Assembly: GCA_963592435.1 (NCBI GenBank)
Contig: CAVAWT010000013.1
Span: forward strand, 1-42,095
Length of the DNA: 42,095 nucleotides
Direction: 5' to 3'
Origin: Phoenicibacter sp963592435
GTDB lineage: Bacteria > Actinomycetota > Coriobacteriia > Coriobacteriales > Eggerthellaceae
Positions 34,396 through 42,018 of the stretch are shown one piece after another; within the stretch, counting starts at the first letter, position 1, and every line of letters begins with the position of its first letter. The notes under the pieces were generated by a model, which saw only the letters and a program-made list of their open reading frames with translations, was not told the DNA's origin and did no database searches. A program made the position numbers and the translations under genes.

Positions 34396-34478
34396 AAAGA
34401 AACAACAAAAACTTTTGAGCAAGAGTTAAGTTAGAATTGTTTAGGTAAAAACGAGTTTTTAAAGGAGTAATGAGTTTT

Positions 34479-35018
34479 ATGTTTTGCACGAATTGTGGCG
34501 CAGAAGTTGACGAAGGGCAGAGATATTGCACATCTTGTGGAGCTCCGCAAGATGTTGAACCTGAGCCATTTGAAACGCTTGATTTTTGTGCAGAAAACAA
34601 ATTTGATTTGATGGGGGAGGCAGGCGACTCGACAACTGTCCTCTCCCAATATGACGAAACTCCTGTGACCACGCCTGACGTTGAACTCCAGCCACAGCCC
34701 GAAGCTCCAGCAGAAGAGAAAGAGCCGACGTTTAAGTTGAAGGCGGCAGACGGCAGACAATTTGTGACAAAGAAATTCCCTTGCGTTGTTGGCAAGGGAA
34801 GCAAGGCTGACCTCCAGATCAGCGGAAATAATGCAATTTCACGTGAACACCTAAAAATTACTTTTAAAGATGGAAAATTTTTTATCAAAGATTTAGGTTC
34901 TTCAAACTTCACATTTTTGAATGGCACAAAGCTCGAAGAGAAAGTGAAGGTTGACGTTAAAGGCGGTGACGAATTAAAGCTCGCCGATGATCTGTTCGTT
35001 GTTGAGATCGAAGCTTAA
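34479..35018 (+). CDS. Zinc-ribbon plus FHA-domain protein
   Basis: A 179-residue cytoplasmic protein. The N-terminal zinc ribbon (CTNCGAE...YCTSCGAPQD, cysteines 3, 6, 17 and 20) is followed by an acidic linker with a T-T-V-L motif (52-55) and a C-terminal FHA domain: CVVGKGSKADLQI, AISREHLKI and SSNFTFLNG (about 101-149). The second landmark S-R-x-H is intact. The ATG at 34479 is preferred: the zinc ribbon then begins at residue 3, and the ATG at 34470 would sit only two bases after the AAAGGAG site. It precedes the FHA-ABC transporter gene by 10 bp. It may read phosphothreonines made by the island's kinase on its neighbours. Confidence 0.88.
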   Translation: MFCTNCGAEVDEGQRYCTSCGAPQDVEPEPFETLDFCAENKFDLMGEAGDSTTVLSQYDETPVTTPDVELQPQPEAPAEEKEPTFKLKAADGRQFVTKKFPCVVGKGSKADLQISGNNAISREHLKITFKDGKFFIKDLGSSNFTFLNGTKLEEKVKVDVKGGDELKLADDLFVVEIEA

Positions 35019-35027
35019 AAGGGTGAA

Positions 35028-37391
35028 ATGAAGGAGATTTTGCAGTCAAGACCTTCTGGCACGGCCTATCTTGATCACAGTGCCAGAATGACGTCAAACA
35101 TCTCGAAGTCGTTCTTTCGACTCGACGTTTGCGAGAACGAGAACACTCTTTTCTCGGGCTATCTCTCAAGAAACGCCGATGGTGTCTATCACTTTGGGTC
35201 AAATGAACAAAACGAGATTGTTTTTGCTTCAAAGTTCGGCATTGTGTCGCGATTCCATGGCGCGATTGTCATTCAAGGTTCTCAGATCACAATAACTGAC
35301 GCAAATTCAACGAATGGCATTTGTGTCAACGGAAAAAGGATTCAAAGTGCGCCGATCGGCATCAATGACGATGTCAGCATTGGAGAGATCAAAGAGGGTA
35401 AACCTCACGTCAAACTGAAATTTTCTGTCGACACAACAAATTGGACGGCAAGTGACATTTCTGAAAAATCGAGAATCGACATAGGGAGAATTTCAGGTAA
35501 CGACATTGTTTTGGCACTTCCGTCTGTCAGTGCGCAGCACGCGACCTTGACGCGTCGCAACAATGGCAAGTGGATTTTAACTGATCACAAAAGTTTCAAT
35601 GGCACTTTTGTTAACGGTCGCCCTGTCATTGGGCAAGTTGAAATTTCTGACGGCGAAGTCGTTAGCATTGCAAACGCATCTGTCATGGTTTCAGGAAACA
35701 CGATCTATCACGATGTTCGCCCCGATGGAGTTGAGATTGTCACGAACAACCTTGTCAAGCGTCGCCCAGTTCGCGGTGGCAAGCGCACAGTAACTGACAA
35801 TGTGTCACTAAAAATCAAACGTGGCGAATTCGTTGCAATCATTGGAGGTTCAGGTGCAGGCAAAACAACGCTAATGAACGAGATGAACGGCTCTTCTCCT
35901 GCTGATGAAGGTTCTGTCACAGTCAACGGCGTTGATCTTTATGCTCATTATGGACTTTTAAAAAACTCAATCGGCTATGTTCCTCAGCAAGACATCGTCT
36001 ATGACAATTTGAAGCTCATCGACATGCTTGTTTTTGAGGCTGAACTGAGGATGCCCCCTGACTATACCAAGCAAGAGAGAGTTGATCGTGCAAAGGAAGT
36101 TTTGGGAATGCTCGGTCTCACGCACGAGATGAACAACTTTGTTAAGTCGCTCTCAGGTGGGCAAAAAAAGCGTGCGTCAATTGCAGTTGAGCTTCTGGCT
36201 GATCCGAAGCTCCTTTTCTTGGATGAGCCGACGAGTGGGCTTGATCCTGGCACCGAAAAGAGCCTCATGATGATGCTCGCTGACATGGCACATTCTGGGA
36301 GAACGATTGTTCTTGTCACGCACACGACACAAAACATTTCACTTTGTGATCGCGTTGTCATGCTTGGCGTCGGTGGAAAACTTTGCTATTCAGGCAAAAC
36401 AGCCAAAGCATGTGACTTTTTTGGCGTTGATGTTTTCACTGACATCTACACGGTCGTTGAGGAAAACCCGCTTATGTGGGAAAACACCTATAAGCTCCGA
36501 ACAGAGTCGCTTGACCTAACGCCAGAGCGTTTCGAGAAAAAGATAACGAAAAAAAGAAACCCGAGCTGGTTCTCGCAGTTCTTGACGCTGACAAAGCGTT
36601 TGAACAGGTTGATAATAAACGACTTGCCACGCCTTTTGCTCTTGGTTGGGCAAGCGCCACTTTTAGGCTGGCTTATTGGCGTTGTCAGTGGAAGTGAGTG
36701 TTTTGGCGTTTATGAAGATGCGAAGGCAGGAATGTTTGCGCTTCTTTGCGCATGCATCTGGATTGGACTTTTGAACTCGATCCAAGAAGTTTGCAAGGAA
36801 CGCGCAGTGCTCGAACGAGAATATGCAGGGGGTTTGAACCTGATTTCCTACATCCTCTCAAAAGTCGTCGTTTTGGGCTTCATTTCAATCATCCAAACAA
36901 TTCTTCTCTCAGAAGTGTTTTTCATGATTTGCGGACTGCCCGATTCGTGCCTTGTTAACACACATCTTGAAATGTTGCTGACAGTTTTCTTGACAACGTT
37001 CTCTTCGATGTGCATAGGGCTTCTTGTCTCGTGCCTTTTCACAAACTCCGACCGCGCACTTGCGATGGCACCACTTCTCATCATGCCGCAAGTTCTTTTT
37101 TCGGGTTTCCTCTTCAAGCTCGAGGGCATCATGGAAAAAGTGTCCTATTTCGTCCAGTGCAAGTGGGGCATGGAGGCGCTTGGAACTTCAGCCGACCTAA
37201 ACGGCATGGAACTTGCAATCTATGACAACGAGATGATAACGCCTGAGATCTATGAACACGAATGGGAAGCTGCGTTCGACTTCACATTTTCGCACCTTGT
37301 GACGACATGGGGCGTTCTCTGCGTTTTTGCACTTGTTAGCCTCATTTTGTGTTACGTCGCACTTCGCATTTCCCTCACTCGCAACAGGTAA
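35028..37391 (+). CDS. FHA-FHA-ABC transporter (Rv1747-like, ATPase fused to membrane domain)
   Basis: A 787-residue half-transporter of the ABCG-like type fused to two N-terminal FHA domains, as in mycobacterial Rv1747. FHA1 (about 45-130) has VSRFHG and STNGICVNG, but HFGSN in place of the usual G-R. FHA2 (about 148-225) has DIGRISGNDI and KSFNGTFVNG. The ATPase (about 235-470) has Walker A GGSGAGKTT (273-281), signature LSGGQKKR (375-382) and Walker B LLFLDEP (395-401). The membrane domain (about 535-787) has about six helices. A dimer is expected. In the Rv1747 family phosphorylation controls transport. Substrate unknown; cell-envelope material is inference. Start ATG has an AAAAGGG site. 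Last gene of the island. Confidence 0.93.
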   Translation: MKEILQSRPSGTAYLDHSARMTSNISKSFFRLDVCENENTLFSGYLSRNADGVYHFGSNEQNEIVFASKFGIVSRFHGAIVIQGSQITITDANSTNGICVNGKRIQSAPIGINDDVSIGEIKEGKPHVKLKFSVDTTNWTASDISEKSRIDIGRISGNDIVLALPSVSAQHATLTRRNNGKWILTDHKSFNGTFVNGRPVIGQVEISDGEVVSIANASVMVSGNTIYHDVRPDGVEIVTNNLVKRRPVRGGKRTVTDNVSLKIKRGEFVAIIGGSGAGKTTLMNEMNGSSPADEGSVTVNGVDLYAHYGLLKNSIGYVPQQDIVYDNLKLIDMLVFEAELRMPPDYTKQERVDRAKEVLGMLGLTHEMNNFVKSLSGGQKKRASIAVELLADPKLLFLDEPTSGLDPGTEKSLMMMLADMAHSGRTIVLVTHTTQNISLCDRVVMLGVGGKLCYSGKTAKACDFFGVDVFTDIYTVVEENPLMWENTYKLRTESLDLTPERFEKKITKKRNPSWFSQFLTLTKRLNRLIINDLPRLLLLVGQAPLLGWLIGVVSGSECFGVYEDAKAGMFALLCACIWIGLLNSIQEVCKERAVLEREYAGGLNLISYILSKVVVLGFISIIQTILLSEVFFMICGLPDSCLVNTHLEMLLTVFLTTFSSMCIGLLVSCLFTNSDRALAMAPLLIMPQVLFSGFLFKLEGIMEKVSYFVQCKWGMEALGTSADLNGMELAIYDNEMITPEIYEHEWEAAFDFTFSHLVTTWGVLCVFALVSLILCYVALRISLTRNR

Positions 37392-37419
37392 CCCTCGTGA
37401 AACAGTAATTACGAATTTC

Positions 37420-37448
37420 CCCAGCGTAAGCGATGGCTGCCATGGGTT
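37420..37448. repeat. 29-bp repeat with palindromic ATGGCTGCCAT core, copy 1
   Basis: Starts CCCAGCGTAAGCG and continues into ATGGCTGCCATGGGTT. An identical 29-bp copy lies at 37665-37693. The 11-base core ATGGC-T-GCCAT is an exact palindrome with a one-base centre. Confidence 0.9.
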
Positions 37449-37504
37449 TTGAAGTTCCGCTTCTCTACCGAGAAACAGGAACTCACACGCTGCGAAGAAG
37501 CCTG

Positions 37505-37585
37505 CACGGCACCTTCGCCCTGCAAACAAAGCCCGCGGCCAGTCGGTCAGCGGACTTCGTTTTCGCACGAATTTGCTCGCTCAGA
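37505..37585 (+). repeat. Diverged relative of the 66-bp terminator repeat, with terminator-like hairpin
   Basis: Shares CTTCGCCCTGCAAACAA exactly with unit 1 at 25048-25113 and continues recognisably through the hairpin and beyond (TTCGCACGAAT versus TTCGCGCGAAT). The hairpin AAGCCCGC (37529-37536) with GCGGACTT (37550-37557) has one mismatch and a weak T-tract, so it may terminate the island's transcript. Confidence 0.75.
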
Positions 37586-37630
37586 TCTGCTTCTCGCTCA
37601 CTTTTCGCTAACCTTTATGTCTTTTTAGAT

Positions 37631-37650
37631 TTATGGCTGCCATGGGTATG
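37631..37650. repeat. ATGGCTGCCAT core repeat, copy 2 (core only)
   Basis: TTATGGCTGCCATGGGTATG, sharing the 15-base ATGGCTGCCATGGGT with copies 1 and 3 but lacking the upstream CCCAGCGTAAGCG half. Confidence 0.85.
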
Positions 37651-37664
37651 GAAAACGGGATTTT

Positions 37665-37693
37665 CCCAGCGTAAGCGATGGCTGCCATGGGTT
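37665..37693. repeat. 29-bp repeat with palindromic core, copy 3
   Basis: Exact copy of 37420-37448 in the same orientation, 245 bp downstream. Confidence 0.9.
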
Positions 37694-37754
37694 GCGAAAA
37701 ACTTCTGCGAAGGGAATTTCGCGACAGCGCGGAGTGACTGAAATTAAAGAGCAG

Positions 37755-37784
37755 AAAAAGCGACCAACGGTGAGTCGGTCGCCT
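37755..37784 (-). terminator. Rho-independent terminator of the grd operon
   Basis: On the minus strand GCGACC and GGTCGC pair around an 11-base loop and are followed by TTTTTCT. It lies about 80 bp after the transporter stop codon. Confidence 0.85.
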
Positions 37785-37798
37785 TAATAAGGAGGGGG

Positions 37799-37851
37799 AA
37801 TTTGACAAAGGGAAGGATGATTTTTTTGGTTGCTTCTCCTTGTGTCAAATT
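37799..37851. repeat. Long imperfect hairpin just downstream of the transporter gene
   Basis: Nine-base exact arms AATTTGACA (37799-37807) and TGTCAAATT (37843-37851), continued inward by AAGGGAAG against CTTCTCCTT with a bulge. It lies between the transporter stop and the terminator, so it would be in the 3' end of the grd transcript. Possible mRNA stabiliser or processing site. Confidence 0.55.
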
Positions 37852-37864
37852 TTATGCAAAATCC

Positions 37865-39037
37865 CTAATCTGTTAGCTCTTTTTCTTTGGTTTCACTTTC
37901 GCCAACAAAAGGGAGGTTGCCAGGTTTGATTGGATTTGTCCCCATCTTCGTGCGAATGTCATAAACAATCATGAAGAAGACGAGGATGAATCCGACGTAT
38001 CCCAATGTTCCATAGATGAAATTCACGAGGCCTTGGTAAGGCACGAAGCATGCGATGAGGCAGCCTGCGACAGCACCGATTATGACAACGAGTTTATATT
38101 TCGGCGTGCCTTCTGGTGCAATTTTCGTAACGCCCGTCCAGAGCAACGGAACTGAAGTTGTGTAAATTCCACAGAAAACAACGATGGCATAGATTGAGCC
38201 GAAAATTGGGCTGATGTTCATTGCCATCCAAAGCGCTGGGATGTCTTTTACGCAAGAATCCGAAGCTGTGCAAATGAGTGCGATTGAGCAAAGAACGGCC
38301 GCTGCGCCGATGCAAATGATTGAAAGAACAACGCCAGTGTTGACCTCTTTAAGCTTATTTTTAGCGCCGAGTTCTGCCATGAAAGCGGCAAACCACATGA
38401 TGACAAATCCGGAGTAACTTAAGGCCGCGAATATCGGGTTGTCGCCCACCTTAGACACCGTGCCGTCTGCCACCATGCGCTCCATGTCTTGAAGTCCCTG
38501 TTCATAGCCTCCAATCGAAGTTGCGCAGGTGATGATTGCAGTTGCCAAAATGAGCACGACGATGACAGGGCCTAGTTTGCCCAGCGCACCAACGATGCCG
38601 TCGAGTCCGAAAATTACAGTAGCGATGGCTGCCACGGTTATGATTACAGCACCAACGCCGTTCGGCACGTCAATTCCGAAGTAACCGAAAAGTTCGATTA
38701 TCGTTGAGTTTGCGCCACCACACATCACGAAAAAGCAAATGTAGCAATAAAGTGCGCAGAACCAGTCGAAAAACTTGCCGATGTATTTTCCGCAGTAGTG
38801 GTCGTATATCTCGCCACCTCGCTCGAGTTTAAGCCTCGACCCTACCGTCGCGAACGAGAAGTTAGTATAAAGGTAAATGACTGCAAGCGTCAAAACAACC
38901 ACAATCATCAAGTTGCCATAGGAGGCTTCGTATTGCAAAACCTCTTGGAACGTGGCGAAACCAGCGCCGATGTAGAACGCAATCATTGCGCCCGTGAAGC
39001 CGATGACGGCTCCGATTTTCATTTTTTTGTTATCCAT
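37865..39037 (-). CDS. YkvI-like membrane transporter of the grd operon
   Basis: A 390-residue polytopic inner-membrane protein with about ten hydrophobic segments. The first, IGAVIGFTGAMIAFYIGAGF, contains the glycine-rich unwound-helix signature (IGAGFATFQE) of the YkvI family within the amino acid-polyamine-cation type fold. It ends with a charged cytoplasmic tail. The ATG at 39037 is chosen over a GTG overlapping the grdB stop because an AGGTGAGG site lies five bases upstream. Placement directly behind grdE-grdB suggests uptake of the reductase's substrate, glycine or an N-methylated derivative, driven by a cation gradient; the substrate itself is not readable from the sequence. Confidence 0.8.
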   Translation of the reverse strand: MDNKKMKIGAVIGFTGAMIAFYIGAGFATFQEVLQYEASYGNLMIVVVLTLAVIYLYTNFSFATVGSRLKLERGGEIYDHYCGKYIGKFFDWFCALYCYICFFVMCGGANSTIIELFGYFGIDVPNGVGAVIITVAAIATVIFGLDGIVGALGKLGPVIVVLILATAIITCATSIGGYEQGLQDMERMVADGTVSKVGDNPIFAALSYSGFVIMWFAAFMAELGAKNKLKEVNTGVVLSIICIGAAAVLCSIALICTASDSCVKDIPALWMAMNISPIFGSIYAIVVFCGIYTTSVPLLWTGVTKIAPEGTPKYKLVVIIGAVAGCLIACFVPYQGLVNFIYGTLGYVGFILVFFMIVYDIRTKMGTNPIKPGNLPFVGESETKEKELTD

Positions 39038-39054
39038 TTTCCTCACCTGCCCAT

Positions 39055-40362
39055 TCACTCAAAAACAGTTTGTTCGGTGACTGGCGTTTCAAGCGCGACA
39101 AGTGCGCGCTCCACAATTTCGTCGCGAATCTTGCGCGATTCCGCTTCGCCTTCCGTTGGGTCGCCCAGTGGGTAAGGAATGCCGATTGCAGGGATGATTC
39201 TGTTTGCGCCAATGGTTTTAGAAATTGGCACGACTGTGGCGATGTGCACCACAGGAATTCCATAGGCTTCAATGCCTTTGACCATCGTTGCACCGCAACG
39301 AGTGCAAGTGCCTCAAGTGGAGGTCAAAATCACAGCGTCTACGCCGTCTTCCTTCAGCTTTGCGCCAATTTCATCGCCGAATTTTGCAGCGGAATTTGTT
39401 GCAGTTCCAGTGCCAGTTGTGGAAGCGAACATTGGATAAATTTTGCCGATGCGCCCATCTTTTTCCATTTGGCGAAGCGTGTCGAGCGGAATGACGAGGT
39501 TCGGGTCTTCCAGCACGAACTGACGGTCATATCCTCCGTGAATTGTCATGTAGTCGTCTTTGCTCAGGCGGTCCATGCCTTCCATTGTGTACCAGCCGAA
39601 CTTCGTGGCGTTCGACGACTCGATGTGGTCAGGGTTGTCGAGGGGGACGATCCCTCCGCTCGTCACAATCGCCACAGTGGCGTTTGCCATGTCGGTAATT
39701 GCAGGGCCTGGCTCCACCTTGTCAAATTTCGGCATTTCGAGGTCAGTCTTAAACGGCTCACCTGCCATCTTTTTAACAAGCATTTGAATTCCACGTTCAC
39801 TCCCGCGCTCTTCTGCGAAGTAGTTCATGCGAATGCCACGCGTGATGTAGCCTTCTTCCTCTGGCCCCAAAATCTCTTCGCCTGTTGCCATCTTTTTGAT
39901 GAGAGTGACGAAATTCGGGACGACTTTTCGCATTGTGGCAGCGGAATCGCCAGTGGACACGAGGATGACGTCTTGTTTGAACATGTCGGCACCTGGGTTT
40001 TCAATGTACATGCCTGACAAAACTGGCACGCGCAGGCGCTCCTCGACAGCTTTGCAAATTGTACCGCACGCAACGCCGTAGCGCCCAGCGTTAAACGCAG
40101 GTCCAGCTACGAAAACGTCAGGGTCATATTTCTTGACCATGTCAACAATTGTGTCAGTCGCCTCGTCCAAATTTTCGCCGAAGAAGTTGTCGCCACAAAT
40201 GACGGTTGCAACAATTTCGTAGTCGTCGCCCAAACCTGCCGCCAGCGCAGTTGCTGGTCCGATGACTTTTTCTTGCACTTCAGGCTTGTAGTCCGCTGTG
40301 TCTTCGCCACCGATGCCTGCGAAAAACTGGTTTAAGTAATGTACAACTTTATATTTAGCCAT
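39055..40362 (-). CDS. grdB: Glycine/sarcosine/betaine reductase component B selenoprotein subunit
   Basis: Substrate-specific selenoprotein of component B, which converts glycine (or sarcosine or betaine) to a selenoprotein-A-bound intermediate that becomes acetyl phosphate. The full frame is 435 residues with an in-frame TGA at 39315-39313 read as selenocysteine 350, in the family context VILTSTU-GTCTRCGATM. After the UGA the frame continues for 85 residues (MVKGIEAYGIPVVHIATVVP...) to a normal stop, so reading it as a stop would cut off a conserved domain. A 17-base hairpin 11 bases after the UGA fits a bacterial SECIS. The AAGGGGG site before the ATG and the 14-bp spacing from grdE show one operon. 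Substrate choice among glycine, sarcosine and betaine is unresolved. Confidence 0.94.
39285..39315 (-). promoter_or_regulatory. Sec UGA codon and bacterial SECIS-like hairpin in grdB
   Basis: The UGA (39315-39313) is followed by 11 bases and then a 17-base hairpin, TCGTTGC-GGT-GCAACGA (39301-39285), with a perfect 7-bp stem and GGU loop. The 11-base spacing, 17-base size and GGU in the loop are those of the minimal E. coli fdhF SECIS that binds SelB. Confidence 0.75.
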
Positions 40363-40376
40363 TTTTTCTGCCCCCT

Positions 40377-41669
40377 TTAATATCCTCTTGCCGCAAGATG
40401 GTTGTAGCCATTTGCAATTGTCGATGCGATGATGATTTGAAGCTCGGCCTCAAATGAGCCGTCTTCGTTCATGCATCCTGCCCAGCCGCCGATTTGTGAC
40501 TCGATGAAGTCCTGCATGCCGATGACCTTGTCCATCGCTGGGAATTGAAGCGTGGCGTTGCCTTGGCCACAGCTTGAAAGTGCTGTTGCTTCCTCACAAG
40601 TGTCAGCCAAAGATGCACTTTTGCCGTCCTTACCTGGAAATTCGTCGGTGATGAGGCAGACTCTCGTGCCTGCAAGTTCCACTTTTCGGCAGTTCATCAT
40701 GAGGTCGGTGTCGGGGTTGCCGTAACCCTCTTCAGAAATGAGAACGCCGTCCAAGCCCAGCCACTTGCAAAACTTGGCAACCATGTCGGAATGGCGCTCT
40801 TTGTCTGCCAAAAACACGTTTTCATTCGTCAAAATCACGCCCATGAAATTGAGGTCTTTGCCGTGGTGGTTGTGGTAGAGGTCGTGAATGACAGGGTTGT
40901 TGAAGTGGTGAAACGTCGTCACCTTGTCGCAAGGAGCCACGCAGTTTCCAGAAACAATTGCGCCATCCATGATCTCGGTTGGATACATAAACGTCGGGAC
41001 AATTTGCTTGGCATCAACGCCGTAATAATAGGTGTCGTGCAAAAGTCCTTGGCTCTGAAGCATGTGGATGTAGCCGACTTTCGGAAGGTCAGGGTATTGT
41101 GCAGCTTGTTCTGCAAACGGCTTTGTTTCATAGGTGATGACGTTGTCTGGCTCAATGTCTTTGCCCAAAGCGCCAACGTATGTCGCCACCTTTAAGCCTG
41201 CCATCCTGCCAGCTTTTTCATAAACGTGCGTCTCAAGCTCGCCATTTGGCTCGATGACAACGCAAAGGTTAACGGTTTTCGAGAAAGGGGTATATTGCGC
41301 GGCAGGACCACTCATGTCGATGACGCCCTCTTGGAAACCGACGATCTTGCCGACAGTAACAACGCAGCAACCTTTAAGAGCATGCGTTCTGCCTTCGCCC
41401 ACTGCTGGGCTCACTTTGCCGATGACTCCAGGGAAAATTTCGCCTCCGCCAGAAACTTTAACACGGGGCTCGATGACATCTTTAACAGGCGTGATGCGCG
41501 TTTTGTCGCCCGGCCTTGCGATGTCCAAATGACAACCAGCCAGCTTGTCGTCCTCCAAAACAAGCGCCTCGACCTCCTCTTTGTTGATGTAGAGAACCCC
41601 ATTCTCCACTTTTGAGGCGTCTGCGAACTGGATGTCTTTAATCTGAATCTCTCCAAGTTCTAACTTCAT
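40377..41669 (-). CDS. grdE: Glycine/sarcosine/betaine reductase component B proprotein (alpha and beta subunits)
   Basis: The 430-residue precursor that self-cleaves into the two smaller subunits of component B and leaves a pyruvoyl group that binds the substrate amine. The family's expected cleavage site, Asn-Cys, appears as SGNCVAPCDK with Cys243, almost exactly where the characterised GrdE cysteine lies (about 242). The N-terminus (MKLELGEIQIKDIQFADASK) and segments THALKGCCVVTVGKIVGFQE and HHFNNPVIHDLYHNHHG are typical. It is the first gene of the minus-strand operon, with a strong AGGAGGT site. GrdE-type similarity favours glycine, but sarcosine (GrdG) and betaine (GrdI) paralogues are close, so substrate stays open. 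Confidence 0.94.
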   Translation of the reverse strand: MKLELGEIQIKDIQFADASKVENGVLYINKEEVEALVLEDDKLAGCHLDIARPGDKTRITPVKDVIEPRVKVSGGGEIFPGVIGKVSPAVGEGRTHALKGCCVVTVGKIVGFQEGVIDMSGPAAQYTPFSKTVNLCVVIEPNGELETHVYEKAGRMAGLKVATYVGALGKDIEPDNVITYETKPFAEQAAQYPDLPKVGYIHMLQSQGLLHDTYYYGVDAKQIVPTFMYPTEIMDGAIVSGNCVAPCDKVTTFHHFNNPVIHDLYHNHHGKDLNFMGVILTNENVFLADKERHSDMVAKFCKWLGLDGVLISEEGYGNPDTDLMMNCRKVELAGTRVCLITDEFPGKDGKSASLADTCEEATALSSCGQGNATLQFPAMDKVIGMQDFIESQIGGWAGCMNEDGSFEAELQIIIASTIANGYNHLAARGY

Positions 41670-41709
41670 GTGAGATTACCTCCTCTTTTACAGAATACTA
41701 CAGAATTAA

Positions 41710-41725
41710 ATTTACCGTGATAACA
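41710..41725. promoter_or_regulatory. Palindromic operator-like site A upstream of grdE
   Basis: Minus strand TGTTATCACGGTAAAT; fits the pattern TGTTAYCRCGRTAACA with 3 mismatches, all in the right half. In the grdE mRNA leader. Confidence 0.55.
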
Positions 41726-41777
41726 TTTGCAGAGGGGACGATCCTTCTCCTTCTATTGTGTAAAAATCCTCCTTCTT

Positions 41778-41793
41778 TGTAATCGTGATAACA
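41778..41793. promoter_or_regulatory. Palindromic operator-like site B upstream of grdE
   Basis: Minus strand TGTTATCACGATTACA, one mismatch from a perfect TGTTATCACGATAACA. In the grdE leader. Confidence 0.65.
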
Positions 41794-41820
41794 TTTCTCT
41801 TTAAAACAATCCCCTAAATT

Positions 41821-41836
41821 TGTTATCAACGAGGTT
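41821..41836. promoter_or_regulatory. Operator-like half-site overlapping the predicted grdE transcription start
   Basis: TGTTATCAACGAGGTT keeps the TGTTATC half only. It lies just downstream of the -10 box. Confidence 0.4.
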
Positions 41837-41843
41837 AAGAAAC

Positions 41844-41871
41844 ATTATGCATAAAAAATTGCAAGTGTCAA
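41844..41871 (-). promoter_or_regulatory. Promoter of the grdE-grdB-transporter operon
   Basis: On the minus strand TTGACA (41871-41866) and CATAAT (41849-41844) with a 16-bp spacer. The start site should lie near 41837, giving a leader of about 165 bases before the grdE ATG. Confidence 0.75.
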
Positions 41872-41927
41872 GTGGTATTAATGATAAAACCGAATAATTC
41901 TTAAAATTTTCGGTGAACGGTAATTTT

Positions 41928-41943
41928 TGTTACCGCGGTAACT
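41928..41943. promoter_or_regulatory. Palindromic operator-like site C upstream of the grdE promoter
   Basis: TGTTACCGCGGTAACT. The inner 14 bases GTTACCGCGGTAAC are a perfect palindrome. It lies about 57 bp upstream of the -35 box. Confidence 0.65.
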
Positions 41944-41995
41944 TAAACGGCACTTGGTGCTGTCAATAAAATTGATAGGGAACTTTGTAATTTTA

Positions 41996-42011
41996 TGTTA
42001 TCGTGATTAGT
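41996..42011. promoter_or_regulatory. Palindromic operator-like site D
   Basis: TGTTATCGTGATTAGT, sharing TGTTATC and GAT-A spacing with sites A-C but with GT rather than AC in the centre, i.e. the opposite orientation of the same motif. Confidence 0.5.
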
Positions 42012-42018
42012 TATACCC

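Larger units (their letters stand above)
37392..37864. other. Repeat-rich spacer between the island and the grd operon
   Basis: About 470 bases with no supportable gene. It holds two copies of a 29-bp repeat and a third core of it, a diverged relative of the 25-kb terminator repeat, the grd operon terminator, and a long imperfect hairpin. Confidence 0.8.

Noticed and set aside
33886..34422. A 178-codon minus-strand frame opposite the end of the surface-protein gene
   Set aside because: Antisense shadow; no signal or known domain, while the plus strand continues a coherent Ig-like protein.
39070..40017. A 315-codon open frame antisense to grdB
   Set aside because: Shadow of grdB: cysteine- and histidine-rich with no family resemblance and no ribosome binding site, while the opposite strand encodes a clear selenoprotein.
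41670..41836. Glycine riboswitch in the grdE leader
   Set aside because: The leader lacks the paired glycine aptamer landmarks; its repeats are better explained as protein-binding dyads.
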